A DNA stretch of 64,000 nt from Sycobia sp. Sy_11 (GCA_018907035.1 JACCIC010000219.1:62001-126000), one strand, 5' to 3'; counted from the stretch's first letter, positions 47,305 through 57,761 are shown. Program-made: numbers and translations. The notes: generated by a model from the sequence alone, not told the origin.

Positions 47305-47485
47305 GTAATAATAATAAAACACATTGTTTAATTTCTTTTTATTATTTATTTGTCAAAAATAAAAAACATGTATATCTTAATTATATAAATAAATATTATA
47401 ATCATAATACAATGTCTTTCTTATTTACTTTGAAATTAGTGTCCTTACACCTATCCATGTATGTTACTTATATTATATCTTGTAT

Positions 47486-48375
47486 TCAATTAATTTCTTT
47501 TTTATTTATCCAACTATTATGTTCACTATTGAATCCTAACCATTTAACATATACACGGTTACCACTCCGTTTTAGCACTTTTTCTACAAGACAAATTTCG
47601 GGATACTTAGTCTTTTGAATTTCAGCTTCATAAAAACCCCCAGATACAGGCTTATCGTAATAATCTTTAACGTGATAAGTTACTGGATCAGTTTTTACAA
47701 TTCTTGATATTGTAAAAATTTCAGTAGACCAATTAGGTGTATAGCCTTTTTCAAAAATATGATTTATTTTACTTATTCGTACATTATCTCCGACATTGTA
47801 TTTCGGTTTTTTCCTTGTTATCATCTCAATTGAAAAACGCTTTTTCACCTCCCTTTCGTTTTCTTGGCTCACATTTTCAGGCTCAATTCCTATTGTTCGA
47901 TGTTTTCTTGAATTGTAAACTTTCAGTAAATCTGGTAGGATACCTATCCATTTGTAGTTTCCTTGTTTGCTGAATTGTATCCACACCGCATTTTTTAAGG
48001 TTCTATTAAAACGTTCACAAATACTTGCATGAAGATTACTGTGTGAAGAGTATAAATTTATCTTATACTTTTTCATGAGGTTTTGGAAGTGTGAATTGTA
48101 AAATTCTTTTCCTTGATCAGTTTGTAGATTTGATGGTACTCTTCCATGTTTTAATATCATATTCGTAGCGAGAATAACATCGTTATCATTCTTTGACTTT
48201 ACTGGTTTAGCCCAAGCATACTTCGAAAATAAATCTATAATAGTGAGTAAGTAACGAAACCCTTTATTTTCCTTAGAGTAGGGTATCATTTCTACAAGAT
48301 CTGCTTGCCAAGTTTCATCTATACCACGTATATCATATTTTCTTCGCTTATATCTGCGACGGGCAGGTTTGTGTA
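47486..48375 (-). pseudogene. int: Polinton retroviral-type integrase with chromodomain, N-terminus lost
   Basis: Minus strand from HKPARRRYKRRK (about 48370), preceded by an in-frame TAG. The DDE core has WQADL (48310 region) and LLTIIDLFSKYAWA, LQTDQGKEFYN (second Asp) and HASICERFNRTLKN (catalytic Glu), with 33 residues between the last two. An SH3-like segment (YNVGDNVRISK) and a C-terminal chromodomain (RVYVKWLGFNSEHNSWI) follow. Polinton integrases insert the element with a 6-bp duplication. The N-terminal domain is absent because the next gene ends at 48389, leaving no room for it. The core itself is open. Confidence 0.85.
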
Positions 48376-48388
48376 TCTATATTGCTCT

Positions 48389-48952
48389 TCAACCACTTTT
48401 TGTTTTATTTCCTGCTGACTTTGCCTTTGCTGATCTTGTCGGTGCATTTGTTTTCCTGTTAATATCCATTATAATAGTATTCAAATTCGAAACCGATTGT
48501 GTTATAGTATCTTTTAAACGAGTATGTGAGTCACTAAAAGTTTTCAGTTTCGATTGCAGTTCTGATTTATCCTGATTGGTTTTCATAAGATTTTTATCGA
48601 AATTATTCATTCTTTCTTCCAAGTTAAATCGATTTTCATTAGGTGTATAATATTTTTGATAAAGATCTTTGAATTTCTCTTCTGTTATCAAGCCATTTTG
48701 TTCATGATATTTCTCATTTTCTTTTAAAATTTCATTAATTTTGGAAAATACAGTATTTAGTTCCTTCTGCAAAATTACATATAACGTTTTTACACAAACT
48801 GCATCAGTACTTTCAATAGCTTCACCAACATTACAAAGACGTTTATTTTCTATATCAAAATTGCCATCTGTTGTGAAATTGTATCCAACGCCTGGAGGAC
48901 CTCGACTCCCTTTCGAGTCTCTCAAATTTCTTCCAAACAAGTCGAGACTCAT
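48389..48952 (-). CDS. Fibre-like coiled-coil Polinton protein
   Basis: A 187-residue open frame. The N-terminus MSLDLFGRN precedes a short collagen-like GSRGPPGVGYNF. Next comes DIENKRLCNVGEAIESTDAV, which resembles the N-V-x-x-x-x-x-x-T-D-A-V motif at trimerisation points of phage tail fibres. A long helical region (residues about 60-165, heptad-like) and a basic Ser/Lys tail follow. Proteins beginning this way are common in insect Polintons. The fibre or attachment role is inference. No lesion seen; stop TGA at 48389. Confidence 0.6.
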   Translation of the reverse strand: MSLDLFGRNLRDSKGSRGPPGVGYNFTTDGNFDIENKRLCNVGEAIESTDAVCVKTLYVILQKELNTVFSKINEILKENEKYHEQNGLITEEKFKDLYQKYYTPNENRFNLEERMNNFDKNLMKTNQDKSELQSKLKTFSDSHTRLKDTITQSVSNLNTIIMDINRKTNAPTRSAKAKSAGNKTKSG

Positions 48953-48985
48953 GATGATACTGATTGAAGAATAGACGAGTGTGTA

Positions 48986-49856
48986 TTAATATATATATAC
49001 TATTTCACGCAGTTCTTCAATAATTGAATGGATTTCATTGATATGATTGTTATTTCCAGCTGATTTTTCGGCAATTAGTAATCGTAGTCTCTCAACAAGC
49101 TCATTCGGATCATCCCAGTACACTAACTCTATTGAAGAATCTTTCTTTACTATTTTATATTTCGGTAGGTGACCTCCCCCTCTTTTTTTTTGTATGACTG
49201 GTGCGAAACATTGGTGCAATGATGTTGAAATATTTTCTACTCTTCGATGAGCGTATAGATTCATCTTTACTATGTTTTTTCCGGTGAGCACTTATTGCTT
49301 CTAGAATACTGCGATAATTTTCACGATCTGCTGTACTTATTAATGTGTCGTCTGGTTCTTTTTTAATAAGTAGCTCCATTAGTCCATTAGTTTTAGGATA
49401 AATTAAATCTTTCACTTTTATTTTATTATCATCAAATATAATTTCAGAATCGCCAAGCATGTATATACCTATATTTTTTACTCCATATATGTTATCAAAT
49501 TTACTGCGGCTTTGATCTAAAATATTATATTTAACATTGTCTTCATGCATAGATTTGAATGTCGAATTCATCATTGAGTTATCTAATGAGGCAAAATCAT
49601 CATCGGAATCATAATCTTTCATGGAAGCTGAGCGAATATTATTATCTATCATAAAACTCAACTTTTTTCGGGATATAGTTACACTATTTGATTCGACAAG
49701 CTTTTCAAGTGGTGTAATGACAGGTTTCAATGTATCTCATACAACTTTTTCAAGATTCTCTCTCTCTTGTTTCAATCGTGCAGATTTTCTTTTAATAGCT
49801 TTACGAGCTTGCATCAACTCGCTAAGAATACTCTTTTCTTTCTCAATGTCCGACAT
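48986..49856 (-). pseudogene. Polinton DUF8207-like protein, one nonsense and one frameshift
   Basis: ATG at 49856 (MSDIEKEKSILSELMQAR, coiled coil). An in-frame TGA at 49737-49739 interrupts it. The frame then continues through YGVKNIGIYMLGDSEIIF, KTNGLMELLIKKEPDDTL and YRSILEAISAHRK, characteristic of the DUF8207 region of Polinton/adintovirus proteins. A frameshift near 49190 leads into GGGHLPKYKIV, YWDDPNELVERLRLLIAEK and NEIHSIIEELRE, the usual C-terminus. Role unknown; it sits between virion genes. Confidence 0.75.
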
Positions 49857-49902
49857 AGTGTCATGTTGCTGTGTAAAATTGAACTGAGTGATTAAGATTT
49901 TT

Positions 49903-50595
49903 TTAATTTCTTTTTATTGCAAAACAGTCAAAACCTTTTCTGTATCTACCAGCATCCATCGTTCTATCTTTATCAATAACAGCAAATCCATATTTATCAT
50001 TTTTCCAGCATTCAGAACAAAAATTACGAAACTCGTTGAAAGACAGATCAGTATTGACATGGTCATTATAAATATGTTTTAAATTCACACCATCTTGTCG
50101 ATAAATTACTAACATATTAATATTATCTCTAATAAGATGTTTTGGTATATGAGCATATGACTGACATACGTAGAAGCAGTCTACACTTTTATGTCTCCCC
50201 ATGCAGAAAAATGCTCTGACGTTATCTTGCTTCTCACAAGCTACATCGTCAAAAATTATAATTGAATTGGGCAATGCTTCATCTGGTGATATTACATATT
50301 CATGTTCACTAAACGAGTAATATGAGATACCTTCGATTGGTTCTGTTACTCTTTTGAGAAATTGATACTTTGGTTGATTTAACGATTTTGAATAAATATA
50401 CACATTCTCGAATCTAAGATCATTGGGATGAGTGATTAAAGCTCATAAGCTATTTGTTTTTCCGCAGTTTGATGGACCGCAGAATACTGCTCGTATACTA
50501 TCTGGTAGCAATTCTCCGTGTCGCTTCCTTCTTTTTTCCTTTCCAAAATCAAAGTTAGCGACAGCGAGTTTCACGTTCTGCTCAGTGAAATCCAT
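49903..50595 (-). pseudogene. FtsK/HerA (A32-like) genome-packaging ATPase, one nonsense
   Basis: Start ATG at 50595 (MDFTEQNVKLAVANFDF), 230 codons. The Walker A loop is VFCGPSNCGKTNS. An in-frame TGA at 50443-50445 (codon 51) follows directly. Walker B is SIIIFDDVACE; then come FCMGRHKSVDCFYVCQSY (sensor region) and a C-terminal basic end. Such ATPases pump DNA into capsids of adeno-like and Polinton-type viruses. Its start faces that of the PLA2/core gene 96 bp away, suggesting a shared divergent promoter. Confidence 0.88.
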
Positions 50596-50691
50596 GTTGA
50601 TATGACAAAGTCTAGTTTATCATTAACTGAAGTAAATATATAAATGTTGATTTTATATTTTCGATCATCAGTTATAATTTGACTGCCAAAG
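50596..50691. promoter_or_regulatory. Divergent promoter, ATPase / PLA2-core
   Basis: A 96-bp gap between opposed start codons. It contains ATATATAAATG (TATA-like, about 50636-50646) about 25 bp upstream of a TCAGTT initiator-like motif for the + strand gene. Confidence 0.35.
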
Positions 50692-51522
50692 ATGATTGAG
50701 CATAAAACTCGGAAGCATTCAAAAAAGGAAGGACATGGATTGCTCGATAGAGTAATCAACAATTTACCTATCGAAATGCATTTTCCTGGTTATCAATACT
50801 GTGGCCCCGGAACTAAATTAACAAAGCGATTAAAAAGGGGTGATCCGGGAATAAATGAAATAGATAGGGCATGTAAAGAACATGACATTGAGTACTCTAA
50901 TAAAAACAGTAATCGTAAAGTGGCTAACATAAAGCTTGCTAATAAAGCTTGACAACTGATTAAAGCTAAAGATGCCAGTCTTGCGGAGAAAGCGTCAGCT
51001 CTAGCGGCTGCCAGTGCTATGAAATTAAAGGCAAAAACCGGAATGGGGCTGAAATTCAACAAATTGGTGACAGCAGCGAAAAAATCTTTGAAATCAGGTA
51101 AAAATTTACGCAAAGTCATACAGTCCGCCTTAAAAGGTGCTCGTCAAGCTCTTAAGAATAGTGGTTGTAAGAAAAAAGTTCTCATTCCACGTGTGATACC
51201 TCTACCGTCTAAAATTGGCGGAGTTTCTCCTTTCCTTATTCCACTGTTCGCAGTACTAAGTGCAACTGGTGCTTTAGCCGGAGGTGCTGCTGGAATAGTT
51301 AAAGCAGTAAATGATGCTAAAGCTGCGCAGAAAGATTATCAAGAAAGTAAGCGACATAATAAGACGATGGAAGCTATTGCTTTAGGTAAAGGTCTGTATC
51401 TGAAGCCATATAAACGTGGAATGGGATTATTTCTCAAACCGCATGTCGGACACGGTCTAATTAAAAGAAAAAAAAAAGAACTTCAATTTAATTTTGCCAA
51501 ATCGTCCACTAACAAATTTTGA
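50692..51522 (+). pseudogene. PLA2-domain / adenovirus pX-like virion core protein, one nonsense
   Basis: The N-terminal 85 residues hold a parvovirus-VP1-like phospholipase A2: Ca-binding loop YCGPGT and catalytic DRACKEHDIEYSN (His-Asp). An in-frame TGA at 50950-50952 follows, then the same frame continues: KAKTGMGLKFN, KVLIPRVIPLPSKIGG, a hydrophobic stretch VSPFLIPLFAVLSATGALAG, and basic repeats GKGLYLKPYKRG and GLFLKPHVGHG. Combined PLA2 and pX-like core segments are known from adintoviruses and would act in endosome escape and DNA condensation (inference for this copy). Confidence 0.75.
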
Positions 51523-51850
51523 TCTTATAAAATATGCACATATATTACAAATTCCACATTTTCGAGGTGTTTACATGAGAAATAGCCTTCCTCGTAATGG
51601 ACCATGGAATAACGAATCTGCCATTGTTAATCTCGATGATTCGCAAAATAAAGGTACCCATTGGGTCAGTTATCGAAAGAGAGGATCTGACGTCACCTAC
51701 TTTGATAGCTTTGGTGACCTCAAACCTCCCATAGATCTTATGAAATATTTCAATGTGAAAGAAGTGAAATACAACTATACAAGATATCAGAATTTTGACT
51801 CATTCATTTGCGGTCATCTTTGTCTTCGTTTCTTAACTGAAAATCTATAA
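51494..51850 (+). pseudogene. Adenain-like cysteine protease, no ATG start
   Basis: The frame begins LPNRPLTNFDLIKYA and carries the adenovirus-protease landmarks: GTHWVSYRK (catalytic His), TYFDSFGDLKPP (Asp) and FICGHLCLRFL (catalytic Cys). Length about 119 aa, normal for Polinton proteases, which process virion proteins. No ATG precedes the conserved start: a TAA in frame at 51458-51460 is followed only by a run of ten A (51468-51477) and a TTG at 51494. The start is lost, non-ATG, or reached by slippage from the overlapping PLA2/core frame. Confidence 0.8.
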
Positions 51851-51895
51851 AAAGAATTTGTCAGATAAAATTTGATCATTTTCGCTTAATCAGTC

Positions 51896-52582
51896 ATGGA
51901 AGATAGTTTCACTTTGAATCTTTCAGGAAAATCTTCGGTCTTAGAAGCCCAATACTTTACATCCATTGAACTACCAAAGCATAAAAATCATGTTTTAGGT
52001 TTAGTTGAACTTTTAACCTCTAATTCAATTCCAAATATTGACAATACAAATAATCAACTTCATTTAAAAGGAGAAATTATTACTATCCCCATTGGTAGTT
52101 ACGAAATTGATGATATAAATCAATTTTTATCTAATACATTGAAATCAAAAGGAATTGAATATTCCTTGAAAGCTAACAATAATACATTTAAAAGTGAAAT
52201 TAAGTGCAGTGTTTCGTTAGACCTTAAACCTCAAAATTCAATCGGTCGAGTGCTGGGTTTTACTCCTCATACTCTCAAAGAAAATATAGAACACCGTTCT
52301 GATTTACCAGTGAAAATATTGAAAATCAATGCACTCAGAGTTGAGTGTAACATTACTGCAGGAGCTTTCATTAACAACCAAAAAGTTCATACTATTCATG
52401 AATTCTTTCCCAGTGTTCCTCCAGAATATAAAATCATAGAAATTCCATCACATGTTATATATCTACCACTTAGTGTTAAGTGCATAGATAATATACAAGT
52501 TCGAATTGTCGATCAGGACGGCAATCTAGTTAATTTTCGAGAAGAGGAAATCACTGTTAGACTTCATATCAAATCTATATAA
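51896..52582 (+). CDS. Polinton minor capsid (penton-like) protein
   Basis: A 228-residue intact frame: MEDSFTLNLSGKSSVLEAQY, KNHVLGLVELLTSNSIPNI, ITIPIGSYEIDDINQFL, SIGRVLGFTPHTL, LKINALRVECNITAG, VHTIHEFFPSVPPEYKIIEI and a C-terminal RLHIKS. This set is diagnostic of the Polinton penton/minor capsid, which has a jelly-roll fold at the fivefold vertices. It is one of the few undamaged genes in the element and lies 46 bp after the protease. Confidence 0.88.
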   Translation: MEDSFTLNLSGKSSVLEAQYFTSIELPKHKNHVLGLVELLTSNSIPNIDNTNNQLHLKGEIITIPIGSYEIDDINQFLSNTLKSKGIEYSLKANNNTFKSEIKCSVSLDLKPQNSIGRVLGFTPHTLKENIEHRSDLPVKILKINALRVECNITAGAFINNQKVHTIHEFFPSVPPEYKIIEIPSHVIYLPLSVKCIDNIQVRIVDQDGNLVNFREEEITVRLHIKSI

Positions 52583-52758
52583 TGGGGATTGTTTATAATT
52601 CTAGCACACATATAAGTTCTCCATCATGGCAATCGGCAATCAGTCGATTGAAGAGTTTGAAACCGTTAAGACTGAAGAACATTCAGTTCCTACAAAGTCT
52701 AGGTCTAAAAGTTCGTGGAATAAAATTAGCTGTATAATTTTCTGCTGCTTTCTGAAAA

Positions 52759-54026
52759 ATGGACGAAATACTAAAAATTCAATCAGGTGTCGCATTCGAT
52801 GAGTCAATTGCTCATTAGGAAATCCACGCACATCAACCATACACATCACTAAACTTTGATCATAATGATGAAATTCGCATTTCCATCCAACACCAAGATC
52901 TGTGTCTTCTACCATCACGTAGTTCTATCCATATCTATGGAAAATTACAAAACACTGCTGGAAATGCACCAACTAAATCTAGATTCGTCAACAATGGTAT
53001 TTGTAACCTTTTTGATGAAATTCGCTACGAAATGAATGGCGTTGAGATAGACAAAAGTAAAAATGTTGGATTGAGCAGTGTGATGAAAGGATGGGCTTTA
53101 TTCAATACCAACGAGACGCTCATGCTTGAAAATGCAGGCTGGATTGGCAATGAAGAAACAACGAAAACATTGATAGATAGGCATGGAAACTTTGACATTT
53201 CTATTCCTCTAAGTATGATTTTGGGCTTCGCAGAAGATTAGAGAAAATTGTAATTAATATGAAACATGAACTCATTCTGGTAAGATCAAGATCTGACCTG
53301 AATGCCATAATGCAGGAATGTAGTATAGTTGGTAATAATACTACATATGAAGAATATAACATAAAAATAACAAAAATAGAATGGTTAATGCCTTATGTCA
53401 TTGCTTCTGATAAACAAAAAATCCAACTTTTAAATTTCATTGGCAAAGATAATCCCATCCCAATGTGTTATCGTTCATGGGAACTATTTGAATATCCTGT
53501 TCTGCCAAGCGCCAATAAGCATGTGTGGACAGTCAAAACTTCTAATCAATTGGAGAAACCACGTTATGTGATTCTCGGCTTACAGACAAAGAAAAAATAT
53601 CAAGCATCCGCAAACGCCAGTCGTTTTGATTATTGCAATATTACTAACGTGAGACTTTTTTTGAATTCTCAATATATTCTATACAATAATTTAAACCTTG
53701 ACATATCTAATAATCAATATGCAATACTGTATGATATGTATGCAAATTTCCAAAAAACATACTATACAAGGGAACCTCAACCACTGCTTTCAAAGAAACA
53801 ATTTCTCGATAATGAACCTCTCATAGTGATTGATTGCTCACGACAAAATGAATCTCTAAAGAGCGCTCCTGTAGATGTACGTTTAGAATTTGAGGCTAAA
53901 GAGAACTTTCCAGCCAATACTACAGGTTATTGCTTGATCTTGCACGATCGCATAGTTCAGTATAATCCCATCAGTGGAGATGTAAGAAAGGTTTTTTTAA
54001 TATTGCTTAATTCAAAGAAGAAGTAA
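52759..54026 (+). pseudogene. Polinton major capsid (hexon-like double jelly roll), two lesions
   Basis: Starts MDEILKIQSGVAFDESIAH, where an in-frame TAG (52816-52818) stops it. The frame then runs through DEIRISIQHQDLCLLPS, NNGICNLFDEIRYEMNGVEI and MLENAGWIGN to GFAED, where a one-base loss near 53240 gives TAG and shifts frame. It continues with HELILVRSRSDLN, KITKIEWLMPYV, HVWTVKTSNQLEKPRYVILG, NQYAILYDMYANFQ, APVDVRLEFEAKENFPANTT and YNPISGDV. The C-terminal end after 53990 differs from the usual one. Total about 420 codons. A short open frame at 52626-52758 just upstream (MAIGNQSIEEFETVK...) may be a remnant of the same gene in another frame. Confidence 0.88.
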
Positions 54027-54144
54027 AATAAAACAAAATAAAAAAAAGTAGTTGACTTTGCTATAGGCATCACGGCACATAAATGTATTCTACTACACTT
54101 AAAGTCTACTCACCTGTCAAGTGTGACATGCCCCTCCCTCCTCT

Positions 54145-54279
54145 AGTAGAGAACTCAAAGTATACTCGCGTGTAAAGTGTGCTATGTCCCCTGTGACCTA
54201 GTTGGGGGCATAGCACACTTTTTAAGGGGGGAGGTATGCCAGAATGCCTATGTGCTAGAATGCCTATAGCCTATCTACT
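54145..54279. repeat. Polinton right TIR
   Basis: Inverted copy of 37143-37278, with its internal palindrome around CATAGCACACTT. The stretch 54030-54144 before it holds no gene. Confidence 0.95.
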
Positions 54280-54285
54280 TATTAA

Positions 54286-54430
54286 ATTAAATATATACTA
54301 ACCGTGCGATCGTTCTGAAGAATTATGCACAAGTGAGTGAAATATATTACTACAAAATACAAATCAGAAATTAGTCTTGTTAGCGGCACCTCTAGGTCAG
54401 GCCGTGAACTTTTCTCCCCACACTCGTACA
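54286..54430 (-). mobile_element. 5' UTR and TIR of the mariner split by the Polinton
   Basis: Read on the minus strand from 54430: TGTACGAGTGTGGGGAGAAA, then AGTTCACGGCCTGAC. This resembles irritans-type mariner ends and is followed by a UTR-like stretch up to the Polinton target site. A TA dinucleotide follows at 54431-54432. Together with 36640-37136 it makes one mariner 5' half. Confidence 0.55.
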
Positions 54431-54439
54431 TATAAATTA

Positions 54440-56323
54440 CTATAAAACGAAATATTTGTAGAAATTTTCTATAGACGTTATGACGTTGTAGAATTTACTT
54501 TTTATAGCCCAATAATCAACAGCTTTTATACCATATGCGTGCTATCTACAGAAGAGGTCCACTGTTTCCTGTTTTAACAGGGAAATATAGGAAGCCAAGC
54601 TGTGAAATAATCAAACGAGATTTTGATTAATAAAATATACGAAACATTTATTTGGACGCAAATTAATACAAATATTCTGGCTGAGACTAAAAGTCTTTCT
54701 GTAGAATCTGCAGCCCAGAGGATTTGCATGAAAGTGGTGTGTTTTTCTTTATTTTCCGTCGCGTCTCATTTCGGTGGACGATGAATGCACCACGTAATTG
54801 ATAGATCGATCGCCATGTACGCTTCATTATGGAGTGGTGGCTACAAGAATCGTAGATTGGTAGCGCTAACTTTGCTTATTGTTTTTTAAAAGTCTTGAGT
54901 TTGTCTAGGCGTCGTGCTGACCGCTCTCAAGCAGGCTCAGAACCCCGATAAAGGCGAGTAGAATCAGCTTCTACTGGAGTATATACGGGCTCATCTTTAT
55001 TTAATCGATTGCTTCTCGGACTTCGATCGAGAAGGTTCATAATTTCGATACAACGGAGTGATGGGGTATAGAAAAGTTTATATTTCTTTTACTTTCAACA
55101 TTTATATAAAAGTAGGAATGATGTACCACATTTTCATCCATATAATATTAAAATCGACTTGATTATTTGCTAAGGCTATCATTAATTTCTTAAACTATAT
55201 ATTCATTTTCTTATTGGCATAGTTCATATCGCATATCTATATCATTTACATATAGAATATGATTTAATTTGTGGATTTTTATGTTAATATAAAAAATATT
55301 TGTTAATAAAGAAATCTTATATTTCACCATAATCCTAGGTATATTATAGTATAAAATCGGGTGCCTTTTTGCATTTTATCCTTTAAATGAAGTATTCAAT
55401 TTTTATTGTTTTAGGTATGATTATCGCCAATACTGGGAGCTCTGATAGGCCGTTGAAGCAGCTAAGTTCTTTTCAGATGTAAGATTGTAACTGAACAACA
55501 AAATCCAGATTCGAGACAAAAACAGAAAGACGAAATGATGCTTATATTGAAGAACAGTGGAGTAGTTCCATTTTTTCTATACAGTTTTCTATTATAATAT
55601 TGACATTTATATTTGAAAACAATCTCAAGCAAAGAAACTGTAAACTTATCTTTAAAGCTTTCACTCGAACTTAAAATTACTTATTCAGACATGCAATCAG
55701 ACGGATCCAGTATATCCAAGAAGAGATAGTTAAGATTGTGAGTACGGAAAGAATATAGCAAACAACAAAGACATAATCAAGCCTTGTAAACAATTCTTTT
55801 ATTAATAAAATTATTTAGATTTATAAGAAGAATAAAGTTTGTATTGAGTTGTTAAAAATATTAACGAAATTATTTAGTCACACTATTGACAAGAAAAAAG
55901 TATATATAAATTAAAAAACATGTACAAGCCTATTGATAAGCAAGTTTAGAAGCATGCATTTAAATATATTGCTGTATTACGGCTAGAATGTGGTTTCTAA
56001 AAATGTAATATACTTCTTTACCATTTGCTGATTAATTTGGTTATGCTGTCAAATTAAAACAAGTATTCTATTTGTTCACTCAATACAAACATAAGTGAAA
56101 ATTATTATTTTATTATCCAGTGCTAATTATTGTTTACGAAATCGACATATTTAAAATTATCTCTGTAATTTAAAAAAAATTTGTATATTGACATAGAAGA
56201 CATTTTTTTATTATAATTCAAAATTGTAAATACCAAATATCCAGCGTGTGAAGCATAAAAAAACTATTGAACAGAAGCTTTAACCAGAAATTTATAATAA
56301 ACAAATATATTTTAGTAGTGTGT

Positions 56324-56381
<58 letters not shown>

Positions 56382-56491
56382 TATTAATAAATTACGTTTT
56401 CTATAAAACCAGATTATTAAAATTCCACTTGATTATATAACCATCACTGTAACCATACTCTTCAACATCTTTGATTCACTTGCTCTTCGAC

Positions 56492-56542
<51 letters not shown>

Positions 56543-57600
56543 AAATAGTTGGGAACGAAATTGGTGTCGTTATATTAATTTATATACACATAATATAGCG
56601 CATAATTAGATAGCCTAAAGACTAAATGTCAAACCTTCCTCGGATATATGGACAGTAGGTTAAAATTGTGAAACTTCTTTAAAAATAACTACAAAAGACA
56701 ATTCTAACAACTCATTATTGTATTTTATATGCTCTAGGAAAACTGAGTATTAATTGTCGGACTCTCATGCATACATAAGTATGTTACATATAACAAATCG
56801 ATGAACAGCAACCGTTATTCCTAATGAATTTGTCATATTCATGTTTTTTTTTTAATTGAATCAGTTCCAATGAATAATATATAAGTTTAAAAGTTAATTA
56901 CATTTATTATTTGTTCTAATACAATAAAATTAACAATAAAAGTTAACTTTTTTCCCTTTTTTCCCACGAGTATTCTACTTTAATAAAAATTAAAAAATAT
57001 TTATGTTTTACTAAAATCTAATTAAAAGTAAAAAAGATTCTTTAATAAATAAAATTTTTTTTATAAATTTGGCTAGGTTTCATTCATAAATGCTTTACAT
57101 AATGCTAATAATAGTATTTAGTAAGTCTATTGCACAACTATTGTAAATATTTTTTGGGTTCTTAGCGCTCACATTTACCATAATGCGTGGTTCTTCTGTA
57201 TCGAAAATTCGTACATTAATTATTTTTGACGAAAATTTCTGATCAATGTGTTGCTCAGATATGTTGCAAACTATTTGAGAAAGGCAACAGACATTTCGAA
57301 CTTTGAAGTTTATTGTTTTTCTGCCTTAAAGGGTGGAATACATTAGATACATATTCTAGCGGGAGATTATAGTTAGAAATCACTGCATTTCTTATATAGA
57401 AATAACGAAATAACTTTAAAAAGTTAATAAGCAAATAATATCCATCGAAAAAATATATAAAAATCTTTTAATTAAATTTAAATTTAAATTTAAATTTAAA
57501 AAAATCTTGTAATCTCATGGTAAAATGTGGAACGCACTTTTATATAATTTATCCTCCAAAGTAGAAAAAGAATAAAATTCAAATCCAGAAAAGAATCTAG
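54440..57600. other. AT-rich sequence with two weak exon candidates
   Basis: Mostly non-coding, with (AT)n at 56328-56376 and (CT)n at 56497-56541. At 54909-54961, after TTTGTCTAG, a GC-richer segment reads VVLTALKQAQNPDKGE then TAG. At 55414 an acceptor TTGTTTTAG is followed directly by GTA TGA. Either could be a last exon of the kekkon-like gene, but exon 3 ends in phase 0, which fits the second and not the first. An AATAAA signal is at 55831. Confidence 0.3.
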
Positions 57601-57620
57601 TGTTTTTCTGACATGTGCAG

Positions 57621-57761
57621 CAAGTGGTATGTAAAATGTCAGAACCCGCACGCGTGTTGCAGCGTCATAGCGTTAAGACAAGGAATCGGCTGATCGATTC
57701 GTCAACCTATGGATACATGCCTGACACCGCAGATACTTTTTTAAATACGACGCATTTATGA
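57621..57761 (+). CDS. Candidate terminal exon of the kekkon-like gene
   Basis: Acceptor ACATGTGCAG (AG at 57619-57620). Phase 0, as exon 3 requires, gives 46 open codons with GC-richer usage in an AT-rich desert: QVVCKMSEPARVLQRHSVKT, then TRNRLIDSSTYGYMPDTADT, ending at TGA 57759-57761. The composition (Ser/Thr/Tyr, charged) would suit a receptor tail, but nothing recognisable confirms it. Confidence 0.25.
   Translation, partial: QVVCKMSEPARVLQRHSVKTRNRLIDSSTYGYMPDTADTFLNTTHL

Larger units (their letters stand above)
37143..54279 (+). mobile_element. Complete Polinton/Maverick (adintovirus-like) element, 17.1 kb
   Basis: TIRs of about 136 bp begin AGTAGATAGGCTATAGG at both ends. The 6-bp target duplication TATTAA stands at 37137-37142 and 54280-54285, as expected for Polintons. 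Left to right: subterminal repeats, a Ser-rich gene, a nested mariner, a DEDD-like nuclease gene, PolB, a small acidic gene, integrase, fibre-like, DUF8207-like, packaging ATPase, PLA2/core, protease, penton, major capsid. TIR identity is high (about 3 substitutions and one indel by eye), whereas the genes carry over a dozen disabling lesions. The copy is therefore fixed as genomic sequence and inactive. Confidence 0.97.

Noticed and set aside
52640..52918. Minus-strand 92-codon frame over the capsid start
   Set aside because: Antisense of the major capsid gene; the + strand carries the family motifs.
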